A stretch of 64,000 bases of DNA, taken from positions 310,001-374,000 of the forward strand of contig NZ_OX366364.1 of NCBI RefSeq assembly GCF_947251645.1, written 5' to 3'. The DNA is from Wolbachia endosymbiont (group A) of Bibio marci. Lineage in GTDB: Bacteria > Pseudomonadota > Alphaproteobacteria > Rickettsiales > Anaplasmataceae. A model generated the notes under the pieces. The model saw only the letters and a program-made list of their open reading frames with translations. It was not told the origin of the DNA and did no database searches. This document shows, piece after piece, positions 27,351 to 36,343 of the stretch. Made by a program: the position numbers and the translations under genes. The stretch's first letter is position 1, and every line of letters begins with the position of its first letter.

Positions 27351-28547
27351 TTATAAACTGCTAGCGCTTTTTTTCCTCTGTCTTCTAAGATGTGGTGTAA
27401 ATTCCTCTCTTATCTCTTTTATTTTTCCTATTCGCCAAGTTAGGAATTCATCTAACTGACACGAAGTGTAGAAACAATCAGTATATTTTTCAAAATCCTC
27501 AAGTATTATAAATATCGGATTGTTAATATTCTCATTAATCAATGTAAAAATCTCTTTGGCTTTTTCGTGCTTATTCCTATCTGGGTGATATTGAAATAGC
27601 ATTTTCTTTAGCACATACACTAACTCAATATTATAATCACCCACCAACTCTAATAAACCGAGCGATTTTAAAACTTCTCCTAAAGTTGCCTTTTCGTAAT
27701 CTATTCCGCTTAATATTCTGTACAAATTTTCAACGCTTTCGTCTTCAGATATTGCTCTATTTTCATAATCAGAAGGAACAACTTTCCAAAAAAACTTCTT
27801 CGTTTCATTAAATAGAATACTATACCTATACTGTTCTTCTTCATCGATCTTTATGCTAGTATATTCTCTAAGACGAGATACATGTACTTCAAATTCATCA
27901 TTAGCTATCTCCCCACTACGTAATGCCTCTACATATTCCAAAAATCTTTTTCTTATCTCTTTATGATTCACAAGTGTTGTTGCAAGAAGGTGCTCTTTAT
28001 ACTCTTTAAAGGCTTCGCTACTGATACCATGTAAATATGTTACATGCATCTCAAACTCTGAAACATCTACTAACCCTCTTATTGACTTAACATAACCTGA
28101 ATACCCTTCATTCCTTGGATGACTCAACATAACTTTCTCACTATACATTTCAACATATTCTTTAATTCTATTTGCAAAACATAAGTCAAGTAAACCTGGC
28201 CACCAAGAATACCCAGCATACCAAGAAATGGCAGACAATACTGCCCAACCCGATAGAGCTAATAATTTCTTTTGCCCATTGAGCTGAATACATAAAACCA
28301 GCGACCCTAACCAAAAAGAAAAAATTAATGCTCCTGCTTGCCAAGCAATAATCCTCCTTCTGCTTGCATAATAGGATACATCACCATGTAGGAAAGGTGC
28401 TATCTTTTGCTTGCCAAACTCATCAAATAACTTACCTACTTCTACGTAACTACTTGGAACATAATCACTTTGCCACTCAAGTTTTTTGTATAGAACATCT
28501 TTTAGCTTTTTACGTTCTAAAAACTTTATAAACTCCTTTGTTCTCAT
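27351..28547 (-). CDS. Two-helix membrane protein with J-domain-like HPD segment (N-terminal part of gene 2)
   Basis: ATG 28547 is preferred over TTG 28556 because its ATGA overlaps the stop of the upstream gene. Residues about 67-120 hold two membrane helices (GALIFSFWLGSLVLCI, LSGWAVLSAISWYAGY). Near residues 307-345 is a J-domain-like unit: a helix, then FQYHPDRNKHEKAKEIFTLIN, with HPD at 321-323. J-domains stimulate Hsp70 (DnaK). The frame ends just after an A7 tract; correcting one base fuses it to the coiled-coil ORF at 26168-27298. Confidence 0.65.
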   Translation of the reverse strand: MRTKEFIKFLERKKLKDVLYKKLEWQSDYVPSSYVEVGKLFDEFGKQKIAPFLHGDVSYYASRRRIIAWQAGALIFSFWLGSLVLCIQLNGQKKLLALSGWAVLSAISWYAGYSWWPGLLDLCFANRIKEYVEMYSEKVMLSHPRNEGYSGYVKSIRGLVDVSEFEMHVTYLHGISSEAFKEYKEHLLATTLVNHKEIRKRFLEYVEALRSGEIANDEFEVHVSRLREYTSIKIDEEEQYRYSILFNETKKFFWKVVPSDYENRAISEDESVENLYRILSGIDYEKATLGEVLKSLGLLELVGDYNIELVYVLKKMLFQYHPDRNKHEKAKEIFTLINENINNPIFIILEDFEKYTDCFYTSCQLDEFLTWRIGKIKEIREEFTPHLRRQRKKSASSL

Positions 28548-29911
28548 ACCTGCCAAGAAGGACCTGCAACTGGAGATTCAATCTCTATATCCTTCAACGC
28601 ACTGAGAGGTAATTCTCCATTTTTTAGCTGCAATAGTAAGCGTTCATAAGCTTCATTTTTTGCTTCTGCATCTTGAGCTTTTGCTTCTGCTTTCTTCCTT
28701 TCCCCCTTCTCTTCTTCTGCTGTATTACCTTTATCCTTAGCTACTACAGTTTGACCAGTGCTTTTACATGGTTGATCTGGCTGACTAAGTTCATCCATAT
28801 ATCTCATTCTATTACATATGATATCTCCAGCAAGTTCACTAAATTTAATAGATTTTGTATTGAAACAAGATGCACTCTCACTACTAACCTTCTGTGCATT
28901 TTCAAACGCTGACAAAACACTTGATAAATTAACCCACTTTTCCTTATTCTTTTTTATATTTGCTATTTCTGCCTCTATCTCCTTACACCTTTCCTTAAAT
29001 ATGTCACTTCCTGCTACTACAGAGTGTTGTAAACACTCTAAAAAAACTTCAAACATTTTTGTTGCTCTGCCTAAGTCTTCTTGTGCTATCTCTAACTCAT
29101 TCTGAGCATTTCGTCTTGCATTCCATGGTCTACCTACATCAACTGCAGTATAAGCTAAACAAGCACCAACATACAAAGCAGCATATACTAAACTATACCA
29201 TGGTATAACAACCATAGGAACTAGTGCAGCCCATTTCCATGAAGGTTTTGTGTATTCTTCTTTCTTAGAGTTGAACTTCTCTTGTAATTCATATAGAACT
29301 TTTTGTTTTTGCATGACTTGCTCTTTGATAATCAACTTACCTTTATCACATTCTACTAAAGAATCTGCAGCTTTTTTGGTTACAGTATTGTCAGGTGAGG
29401 CGTCACTAATTTCCGCAAGAGTAAATATATCTTCCACTTTAAACTCTTTAAAGTTTTCTACTGACTGTGAAGATCCTTCTACAACAAACTCATTCAATGT
29501 TTGAATATCTAGGTTTAAGCGTAAACTTGCTTTAATTGATGGCATATCGCTATATAACTTTCTGATCACTAAAAAACCTGGTTTCTTTAGGATCTTCTCA
29601 TCTAATCTTTCCCTCACTTTAATTTTTGTTTTATCTTTGTTTTCTTTTTCTAAATTAATATTAGCGCCATTGCATATCAATAACAGTGCACTATCTTGTT
29701 TTCCTTGGCTAACTGCTTCTAAAAGCATGTCATTTAGAACATCTTGTTCTGCTTTCATAACTTTATCTGGCTTAATTTTGTTAATTATTAGCTCAAGTAT
29801 TTCTTTAAACTTGTTGTCACATTTGTTGATTTCTTCCTTTAATCTTGCATTTACTTCTTCTACAAGGGACTGGTAGTCTAACTTACAGCTGTCTACCAAT
29901 TGATCCATCAT
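28544..29911 (-). CDS. Ankyrin-like, membrane and coiled-coil protein with shared C-terminal module (part of gene 1)
   Basis: 455 residues from ATG 29911, but the frame is open to about 30004 and overlaps the end of the 30007-30828 ORF, so the true protein is probably longer. It has one ankyrin-like repeat (DMLLEAVSQGKQDSALLLICNGANIN), a hydrophobic segment (WAALVPMVVIPWYSLVYAAL...), coiled coil, and the same C-terminal module as the 26168-27298 ORF. It overlaps the next gene by ATGA. Function unknown. Confidence 0.65.
   Translation of the reverse strand: MMDQLVDSCKLDYQSLVEEVNARLKEEINKCDNKFKEILELIINKIKPDKVMKAEQDVLNDMLLEAVSQGKQDSALLLICNGANINLEKENKDKTKIKVRERLDEKILKKPGFLVIRKLYSDMPSIKASLRLNLDIQTLNEFVVEGSSQSVENFKEFKVEDIFTLAEISDASPDNTVTKKAADSLVECDKGKLIIKEQVMQKQKVLYELQEKFNSKKEEYTKPSWKWAALVPMVVIPWYSLVYAALYVGACLAYTAVDVGRPWNARRNAQNELEIAQEDLGRATKMFEVFLECLQHSVVAGSDIFKERCKEIEAEIANIKKNKEKWVNLSSVLSAFENAQKVSSESASCFNTKSIKFSELAGDIICNRMRYMDELSQPDQPCKSTGQTVVAKDKGNTAEEEKGERKKAEAKAQDAEAKNEAYERLLLQLKNGELPLSALKDIEIESPVAGPSWQV
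28553..28690. repeat. 138-bp direct repeat encoding the shared C-terminal module (copy 2)
   Basis: Partner of 26177-26314. Near-identity at the DNA level, including silent positions, points to recent duplication or gene conversion between two otherwise different genes. Confidence 0.85.
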
Positions 29912-30006
29912 TATATCTTGTAGATAATCAAATTGCTCTTTGCTGCATCTATCGCTAATAATCTCTTTTAAAAGACGTGATATAACTTCCAGAGTAAACC
30001 GATCTC

Positions 30007-30828
30007 TTAGTTTTCCATAAAAAAAGATGCTCTTCTTATATCCTTAGGAAAACCTTCATGTAATACGTGACCTTTTTTCTCTTGAGCTTCTTTTCCCACC
30101 ACACTTATCAGTTCATTATACCACTCTCTCAAAAAAGAACGATCTTTTACTTTTCCTAAAGAGTTCTTATATTTAATAATTTCTCCTTCTTGCTCTATAA
30201 TTCTTCTTCTAAGAACACTTAATTCTTCACTAATTTCCTTTTTTTGCTCCAAACTTCCAAAAGAATTTCTCTCTATAATCCTTTTCACAAGGTTTTTTGA
30301 TTTATGAACAAATGTGTCATACATTTCAATTATTTGCCTTGTATCCATAGAGCATAGGCTACTTATTTCAGTATTACGTATATAACTAATAAGGTCCTGA
30401 TCTGAAATTGATGAGCACATATAATCAGTATTACAAATAGAATCATAACTTTTATCCCCTTTATTAGTTATAGGAAGTAACATATTCATTAATAATTCCT
30501 TTCTTACATCTTTACTGATATCTGAAACTAACTTAGAATGTAAATTTGAATTTGTATTATCACTAATGCATAATGCTCTACTTTGCTCTTCTATATCCTC
30601 CATTATCATATTATCTTTATACTGCTTTAAACACCTTTCTTGTACTTTGTACTCACCATGAAGTCTTGTATTCATGATATTAATTTTAGTAATTATGAAA
30701 CTCGAGTAGTATTGTAAAAGCCCAATCGGATTGCGAATACCAATGAATGCTTGTAGTAGTTTTAGATCTTCTGTTCTAATTATACTCTCTACTTGTTCTT
30801 CAAATGACTTATCAAAAAAACTTGGCAT
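30007..30828 (-). CDS. N-terminal part of split accessory gene 1 (hypothetical)
   Basis: 273 residues without a recognised domain, mostly helical; the last third is coiled-coil-like (SLEQKKEISEELSVLRRRII). ATG 30828 is preceded by an AGAGG-like site (AGAGGTAAT). It ends ASFFMEN right after a T7 tract (30019-30025 on the other strand as A7). Shifting frame there gives ASFFYGKLRDRFTLEV, which runs straight into the open frame of the 28544-29911 ORF. Best read as the start of a ~760-residue gene broken by one indel. Confidence 0.6.
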   Translation of the reverse strand: MPSFFDKSFEEQVESIIRTEDLKLLQAFIGIRNPIGLLQYYSSFIITKINIMNTRLHGEYKVQERCLKQYKDNMIMEDIEEQSRALCISDNTNSNLHSKLVSDISKDVRKELLMNMLLPITNKGDKSYDSICNTDYMCSSISDQDLISYIRNTEISSLCSMDTRQIIEMYDTFVHKSKNLVKRIIERNSFGSLEQKKEISEELSVLRRRIIEQEGEIIKYKNSLGKVKDRSFLREWYNELISVVGKEAQEKKGHVLHEGFPKDIRRASFFMEN

Positions 30829-30988
30829 ATTACCTCTCTAGTGATAAATTAAGCATACCTTAACTATCATCAGATTACAAGTCAATAACTTTTTTTTTGC
30901 ATAAATTTTTAATTAATTTTGAGTTAAAACTTGACCATTTGTTGAAGGCATTCACCATTGTGGTTCCGTATAGAAGAAATTATCTTGT

Positions 30989-31704
30989 TTATATTGCCTT
31001 CAAAGGAGGATGAGCAGTAATCGATTGTTCCTCTACTTTCTCGAGCTTGGTGTTGGGATTTATGATATTGTACAGCGCAAAACCTATACACGCTAATCCA
31101 ACTATCCACCCAATCACCGCTATAGCATACATTTTCAATATATAAGCTACAACACTACTGACTAGTAATGCTGCACCAACACTACCAGCCAGAATTGCTT
31201 GCGTTATTAATGGTTTTTCTCTTTTATCTGTAGCATTATCATCAAAACGAGGTTTGGGAGATAGGTCATTGGAAGCATTTGACTCTTGTTCATCAGTCTT
31301 CACTGAAGTTTGCTGAACTTTTTCGCTGTTTTCACATATAGGCTGAAAACCTTCACTACTTTTATTGACATCTTCGCATAATCTGGTGTCAGTATCAATT
31401 ACAGGTTTATGCTTCACATCAAAACTACATACTTCAGTTACCATTTCACATGCGTTAGCCGGTGTCTCGATATTACCGATTATAGAAGCAGTATCCTGGA
31501 TCAGACTCACACTTTCAGCTTTGCCTGTTACAACCTGCTGCTCTATGGTTGTTTTCTCATTAAGAACATCTTCCAAAGGTTTCTTGGCTTCTGCTAAATC
31601 TGCACTGCTAAAAACGTTTGGCTCTTGTATAGCAGCTTCTTTTGCGGCAGTGCTATTTTGAATTTTTTAGCAATACTTTTCCATATTTTTTTCGGTGTTT
31701 TCAC
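30989..31704 (-). pseudogene. Two-helix membrane protein, frameshifted near its N-terminus
   Basis: The main frame (31576 down to 30989) has two membrane helices (AILAGSVGAALLVSSVVAYIL, IAVIGWIVGLACIGFALYNI) after a long acidic N-terminal region. No normal start occurs upstream in that frame. A GTG at 31704 with AAGGAG seven bases before it begins MKTPKKIWKSIAKKFK; loss of one A in the tract at 31656-31659 shifts it out of frame. Restoring that base gives one continuous protein of about 238 residues. Function unknown. Confidence 0.65.
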
Positions 31705-32076
31705 GATGTTTCTCCTTACTGTTAAAATTTGTTGACTTAATTGTGGTAGTTAAAATAACAACCCGGCTCAGTTGCCTACCACATAAACTTGGTTCAATCA
31801 AAGGTGTCTTGCTATTTTTTCCTCGTAAAAATTTAGCTTATCTTTTACATCTAAACAGCATTAACACGATTTGGCTTTTTGTAGATGAGTAATTCTCTAG
31901 GGATTATCCTATTGAATTCTATGATATTATTTTTTGTAACATTGTTATACACGTCATGATAAGGGGGCTGGCAAAGGGTGTCAAGTAAGTTTTTTCGTTT
32001 CTGCAGGCTACTTGGATAACGGCTACAATGTTTGTACAATTGTACGTCATGCGCTGGAATCCGTTTTAGCCCTTAT
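31705..32076. repeat. Repeat remnants upstream of tldD
   Basis: 31820-31940 (around CGTAAAAATTTAGCTTATC and CTAGGGATTATCC) is related to 43855-43990. 31957-32006 is the reverse complement of part of the ~530-bp dispersed repeat (TCATGATAAGGGGGCTGGCA...). No intact gene is seen. Confidence 0.65.
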
Positions 32077-33495
32077 CTATATCTCAGTTCCACCAACAGT
32101 TATTGCGTCGACTTTGAGTGTCGGCTGACCAACTCCAACGGGTACATTTTGTCCATCTTTTGAGCATGTGCCAACACCAGGATCCAACTTTAGATCATTA
32201 CCAACCATAGATACTTTTTTCAACACTGTTGGACCGTCACCAATTAGTGTTGCTCCTTTGACTGGCTGTGTAATTTTACCATTTTCTATTAGGTAAGCTT
32301 CCGAAGATGAAAAAACAAATTTTCCTGACGTTATATCAACTTGCCCACCACCGAAATTTACTGCATATAGACCTTTCTTTACGCTAGATATTATTTCCTC
32401 CGGTGTATGTTTTCCAGGCAGCATATAGGTGTTTGTCATGCGCGGCATAATAACTTCTTTATAACTTTCTCTTCTACCATTACCGGTTGGATTTACACCC
32501 ATGAGTTTAGCGTTCATATGATCCTGCATGTATCCTTTGAGGATCCCATTCTCTATCAATATATTATAACTGGGTGGAGTGCCTTCATCGTCTACGCTGA
32601 TAGAGCCACGCAAATTAGGCAGAGTTCCGTCATCAACTACTGTGATGTCACTAGCCGCTACTTGTTTACCCACAGAATTTGAAAATGCTGAAACTTTTTT
32701 ACGATTGAAGTCGCCCTCAAGTCCATGACCCACGGCTTCGTGTAACAATATTCCTGGCCAGCCTGGACCTAAAACGACTGTCATTTCTCCGGCTGGAGTT
32801 GGAATTGCTTCAAGATTTACCAGTGCTTGTTCTAACGCTTGGTTTGCAACTTCTTTCCACTTTTTCTCAGAAATAAACTTACTATAAGAGTCCCTTCCAC
32901 CATGCCCTGCAGAACCTCTTTCGGTACGACCATCTTTTTCTACAATGACTAGCACATTGAAACGTACCAGAGGCCTGATATCGCTTAATCTGTGATCACC
33001 TTTTATTATTTGTACGACTTGCCATTCTCCACTTAAAGTTATTTTTACTTGCTTCACGCAGTTATTTTTGGACCTTACATACTCATTAACCTCATTGAGT
33101 AGTTTAATCTTTGAATTCAGATCCATTTCATTTATGGGGTTAATCCTCGAATATAGGCTTGTCGTCTCTTCGTTTAAATTTATTGAGTTTGTCTTGTTTA
33201 AAGACACTGAGCTTTTTACCATAGAAGCAGCATTACTAATTTCTTTTTCGCTAATCTCAGAAGAACAAACGAAAGATGTACTATCCTCACAAAAAGACCT
33301 TAAACCAAATCCCCTTCTAGTATTCAAGTCCATGTGTTTTAATATGTTATCCTCAAAAAGCAGGGACTCCGACTGGCAAAATTCTAGAAACAGCTCACCA
33401 CCATCGCTATTGCTCAAAGCGCTATTGACTATTTTATATACGTTATTAATATTAACATTGTTTTGAGCGAAAAATATTTGATCTAGATTTGGCAT
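32077..33495 (-). CDS. tldD: Metalloprotease TldD
   Basis: Subunit of the TldD/TldE (PmbA) protease that trims peptides and unfolded polypeptides. The HExxxH zinc motif is visible in LLHEAVGHGLEGD, and the C-terminal metal-ligand region includes SMVGNDLKLDPGVGTCSKDGQ. At 472 residues it is full length. TldE is not adjacent. It is divergent from tRNA-Leu. Confidence 0.95.
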   Translation of the reverse strand: MPNLDQIFFAQNNVNINNVYKIVNSALSNSDGGELFLEFCQSESLLFEDNILKHMDLNTRRGFGLRSFCEDSTSFVCSSEISEKEISNAASMVKSSVSLNKTNSINLNEETTSLYSRINPINEMDLNSKIKLLNEVNEYVRSKNNCVKQVKITLSGEWQVVQIIKGDHRLSDIRPLVRFNVLVIVEKDGRTERGSAGHGGRDSYSKFISEKKWKEVANQALEQALVNLEAIPTPAGEMTVVLGPGWPGILLHEAVGHGLEGDFNRKKVSAFSNSVGKQVAASDITVVDDGTLPNLRGSISVDDEGTPPSYNILIENGILKGYMQDHMNAKLMGVNPTGNGRRESYKEVIMPRMTNTYMLPGKHTPEEIISSVKKGLYAVNFGGGQVDITSGKFVFSSSEAYLIENGKITQPVKGATLIGDGPTVLKKVSMVGNDLKLDPGVGTCSKDGQNVPVGVGQPTLKVDAITVGGTEI

Positions 33496-33557
33496 TACCT
33501 TTGAACTAAAAATTATTTAAGTATATTATTTAACTTTAACATAGTAAACTATAAAAA

Positions 33558-33642
33558 GCCCGGGTGGCGGAATTGGTAGACGCGCTAGCTTCAGGTGCTA
33601 GTAACTTTTTAAGTTGTGGAAGTTCAAGTCTTCTCTCGGGCA
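33558..33642 (+). tRNA. tRNA-Leu (CAG anticodon)
   Basis: An 85-nt class II tRNA. The acceptor GCCCGGG pairs with CTCGGGC and discriminator A; the D-arm is TGGCGGAATTGGTAGACGC; the anticodon arm is CTAGC-TTCAGGT-GCTAG with CAG; a variable arm and TTCAAGT T-loop follow. CCA is not encoded. Confidence 0.95.
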
Positions 33643-33657
33643 CTCTTAGCTTCCATA

Positions 33658-34203
33658 TTGCTTGTTGAATTAATTAATGCTACAATATACGTATTAGGTA
33701 ATATTTATGCTATGTATGGTGAAAAAGATAAGTTAGCCTACAGAAAGAAGGTACGAACTTACTCGAAACGCTTAGTTACTGCGCTATCTACTGTCCTTTT
33801 TATTGGATATATAGCAATATTAGTCTTTAATATTTCTGGGCTAAGTGTACATTTTGCCGCTCTTAGTATCACACTAAGTGCAATTTCACTTGGCTTAAAT
33901 TTATGGTCACGTACTGATCACTTTCGAAAATGTGAGCTTAATAAGCAGCTTGGTGTAGAAAACTCTCCTGGACAAGAAAAATTAACGAAGATCTATCTTG
34001 ATATAGTATCCAGTGTTTCATTTCTAATAGGAGGTATTGCATCTATGTCGCTTTTTGAGTCTTCTGTTATCTATTTTGTTTCTACACCTTTTTTTATTTT
34101 AGGTTGTGCTATTATGGCAACTAATATCATTCGGACTTTGATCAGCAAACCACAGGCAGAAAAACCTACTGATAACCTCTCTCCAACCGCAAAAGCAGTT
34201 TAA
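33658..34203 (+). CDS. Four-helix membrane protein (hypothetical)
   Basis: Hydrophobic segments near TALSTVLFIGYIAILVF, FAALSITLSAISLGLNL, IVSSVSFLIGGIASMSL and IYFVSTPFFILGCAIMA. The frame is open back into the tRNA-Leu gene (GTG at 33616), which cannot be translated from there if the tRNA is processed, so TTG 33658 or ATG 33712 (MYGEKDKLAYRKK) is more likely. No clear ribosome-binding site supports either. Probably a membrane protein that has lost its original 5' end. Function unknown. Confidence 0.6.
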   Translation: MLVELINATIYVLGNIYAMYGEKDKLAYRKKVRTYSKRLVTALSTVLFIGYIAILVFNISGLSVHFAALSITLSAISLGLNLWSRTDHFRKCELNKQLGVENSPGQEKLTKIYLDIVSSVSFLIGGIASMSLFESSVIYFVSTPFFILGCAIMATNIIRTLISKPQAEKPTDNLSPTAKAV

Positions 34204-34284
34204 GTGTTAACAAGTTAACTTATTTGACTTGTATAGGAATATTAGCTATAATACTAATAGTTTAATAATAAAAGAGGTTAGTAT

Positions 34285-34668
34285 ATGGATTTTTCAAACA
34301 GTCACCCAGATTTTTTTGAGGATAATGCTCATTATGTAATATCTGAATATAATAAGGATAATCCAGATCTGATAGATCGTAGTGCATATGTAGTAGAACG
34401 TGATGAATATGAGAATTTGGTATTCAAAAACTTATATACATATATATGTTCCGATGGAAACGTACATAAAGATATAATGCTTAATCCAAAATCTTTACAA
34501 ATAGAAGAGAGGATAGAAGATAGCAGAATCAAAAAGTGTTATACAAATAACTATAAGATAGATAATGGAACTTTATCTTTAGATGAGAGAGAATTAGTAT
34601 TCAATATAACTCCAGGTGAATGGAATGATTCAACAGAGTTCAGTGTAATTAGCATTAAAAAAGTATAA
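34285..34668 (+). CDS. Small acidic protein (hypothetical)
   Basis: 127 residues, soluble, no signal peptide or membrane helix, mixed alpha/beta with a beta-rich C-terminal half (LSLDERELVFNITPGEW). AGAGG seven bases before the ATG supports translation. Not recognised. It lies alone between the membrane protein and hemD. Confidence 0.65.
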   Translation: MDFSNSHPDFFEDNAHYVISEYNKDNPDLIDRSAYVVERDEYENLVFKNLYTYICSDGNVHKDIMLNPKSLQIEERIEDSRIKKCYTNNYKIDNGTLSLDERELVFNITPGEWNDSTEFSVISIKKV

Positions 34669-34820
34669 GTGAATTTAAAGCTTAGTGGTAAATAGGGGAC
34701 TGAGTATCCTTATTTCAACATCAATTACTTGAATAGTTGCTCAAGCCATCAAAATAAAAATTTTTATTCAGTAATTTGTGTATAAAGGGTACTATTTTAC
34801 TAGTAGTGAAATAAATCAGA

Positions 34821-35528
34821 ATGAAGTCTATTTTATTAACGAGGCCTTTATTGGATTCGTTCAATACAAGAAATATATTGAGAAAGTATGGATACAAAGT
34901 TTTTATAGAACCAGTATTCACAATAAAGTACTTAAATCCTGATATATCTGCGTACGAATTTGACGTTGTGATATCTACAAGTAAAAACAGTGTAAAGGCT
35001 TTTAGTCAAATATGCAAAGTGGATGACTTTCCGATTATTACAGTTGGTAATTCAACCATGCAGGCTGCAAAAAATTTGGGATTTTCTGATATAATCTCAG
35101 CAGACAGCAACGTTGATGGTCTGATATCATTCATAAAAGCTCACTATTCAAGTGCAATAAAGTTCTTATATATAAGAGGACAAGAAGTATCATGTGACCT
35201 AAAAAAGAGATTATCTGAAGAAGATTTTAACGTAAGAGAAGTTGTACTCTATAAAACAATTATTAAAAGGAGTCTAACTAATAGGTGTAAAAATTTACTG
35301 TTGGATAGTAAAATTGATAGTGTTGCTTTTTTTTCCTCACAGACAGCAAGGGTATTTTGTTCATTAGTTCTAAAAAGTGGGCTATCTCATGTGATGAATA
35401 ATACAGTTGCATATACCATGAGTAAAAACATTGCTGATAGTTTAAAGTTAATCAAATGGAAAAAAATTATAACATCGAGGTTGCCTACTGGGGAGAGTTT
35501 AATTGATATAATTAATAAGGACTGTTGA
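34821..35528 (+). CDS. hemD: Uroporphyrinogen-III synthase
   Basis: Cyclises hydroxymethylbilane to uroporphyrinogen III in heme synthesis. The family is poorly conserved; support comes from the N-terminal LLTRPLLDS, VVISTSKNSVKAF, the linker FLYIRGQEVSCDLKKRL, and VAFFSSQTARVF plus the AYTMSKNIADSLK region. At 235 residues the length fits. The stop overlaps the xth start (TGATG). Confidence 0.88.
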   Translation: MKSILLTRPLLDSFNTRNILRKYGYKVFIEPVFTIKYLNPDISAYEFDVVISTSKNSVKAFSQICKVDDFPIITVGNSTMQAAKNLGFSDIISADSNVDGLISFIKAHYSSAIKFLYIRGQEVSCDLKKRLSEEDFNVREVVLYKTIIKRSLTNRCKNLLLDSKIDSVAFFSSQTARVFCSLVLKSGLSHVMNNTVAYTMSKNIADSLKLIKWKKIITSRLPTGESLIDIINKDC

Positions 35529-36307
35529 TGCTAAAGATTGCAACTTGGAATGTAAACTCCATACGTAAAAGAGTTAACCAACTTTGTAGTTTTATAGTTG
35601 ATAGTCAGATAGATATAGTTTTGCTGCAAGAGATAAAATGTACAGAAGAGCAATTTCCTTATGCAGAGATAGAAAAGTTAGGATATGAATATGCTATCTA
35701 TGGACAAGTTGCAAGAAACGGCGTTTGTGTTTTATCTAAATATCCGATACTGGAAAAATTAAAAATTGATGTTGTAGAGAGTCATCAAGAAGCACGTTAT
35801 ATAGAGTGTGTGATAAAGCATACCAATAGTAAGATAAGGGTAGGAAGTGTATACGTTCCAAACGGTCAAAGCCCGGACTCTCACGCATTTGAATATAAAC
35901 TCAAGTTTTTTGATAACCTATATGAAAGGATGAGCACTTTGTTAAAGAATGAAGAGTTAACTATTATAGCTGGCGATTATAATGTTGCACCGGATGAAAT
36001 TGATGTCTTTGATTCAAATTTATTGAATGGCCAAGTGTGCTTTCATATAAAAGAACGTGAGAAGTTAAGAGCAGTCTTGAATCTTGGGTTTAAAGACGCG
36101 TTTAGAATATCTCACCCAAATTTGCAACAATTTACTTGGTGGCATTATCAAGGCAATTCACTCAGAAATAATCAAGGAATGCGAATAGATTATATGCTGT
36201 TATCACCACAAGCTGTAGATAAATTGGAAACATGCTACATAGATGATAGATTGCGTAAGCTAGAAAATCCGTCTGACCATACTCCTGTTGTATGTGCTAT
36301 AGAATAA
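35528..36307 (+). CDS. xth: Exodeoxyribonuclease III / AP endonuclease
   Basis: Base-excision repair enzyme of the exonuclease III family. Motifs present: ATWNVNSIRKRV, LLQEIKCTEEQFP (metal Glu), GDYNVAPDEIDV, QGMRIDYMLLS and NPSDHTPVV (catalytic Asp/His). The ATG at 35528 overlaps the hemD TGA, so the longer TTG start at 35525 is less likely. Confidence 0.95.
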   Translation: MLKIATWNVNSIRKRVNQLCSFIVDSQIDIVLLQEIKCTEEQFPYAEIEKLGYEYAIYGQVARNGVCVLSKYPILEKLKIDVVESHQEARYIECVIKHTNSKIRVGSVYVPNGQSPDSHAFEYKLKFFDNLYERMSTLLKNEELTIIAGDYNVAPDEIDVFDSNLLNGQVCFHIKEREKLRAVLNLGFKDAFRISHPNLQQFTWWHYQGNSLRNNQGMRIDYMLLSPQAVDKLETCYIDDRLRKLENPSDHTPVVCAIE

Positions 36308-36343
36308 TAGTAGACCTCTTACACAACTCACTTTTTGGCAAAC

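Noticed and set aside
22918..31704. cif (cytoplasmic incompatibility) genes or WO prophage module
   Set aside because: No CifA/CifB-like domains (PD-(D/E)XK pair, Ulp1 deubiquitinase) and no phage structural genes were recognised.
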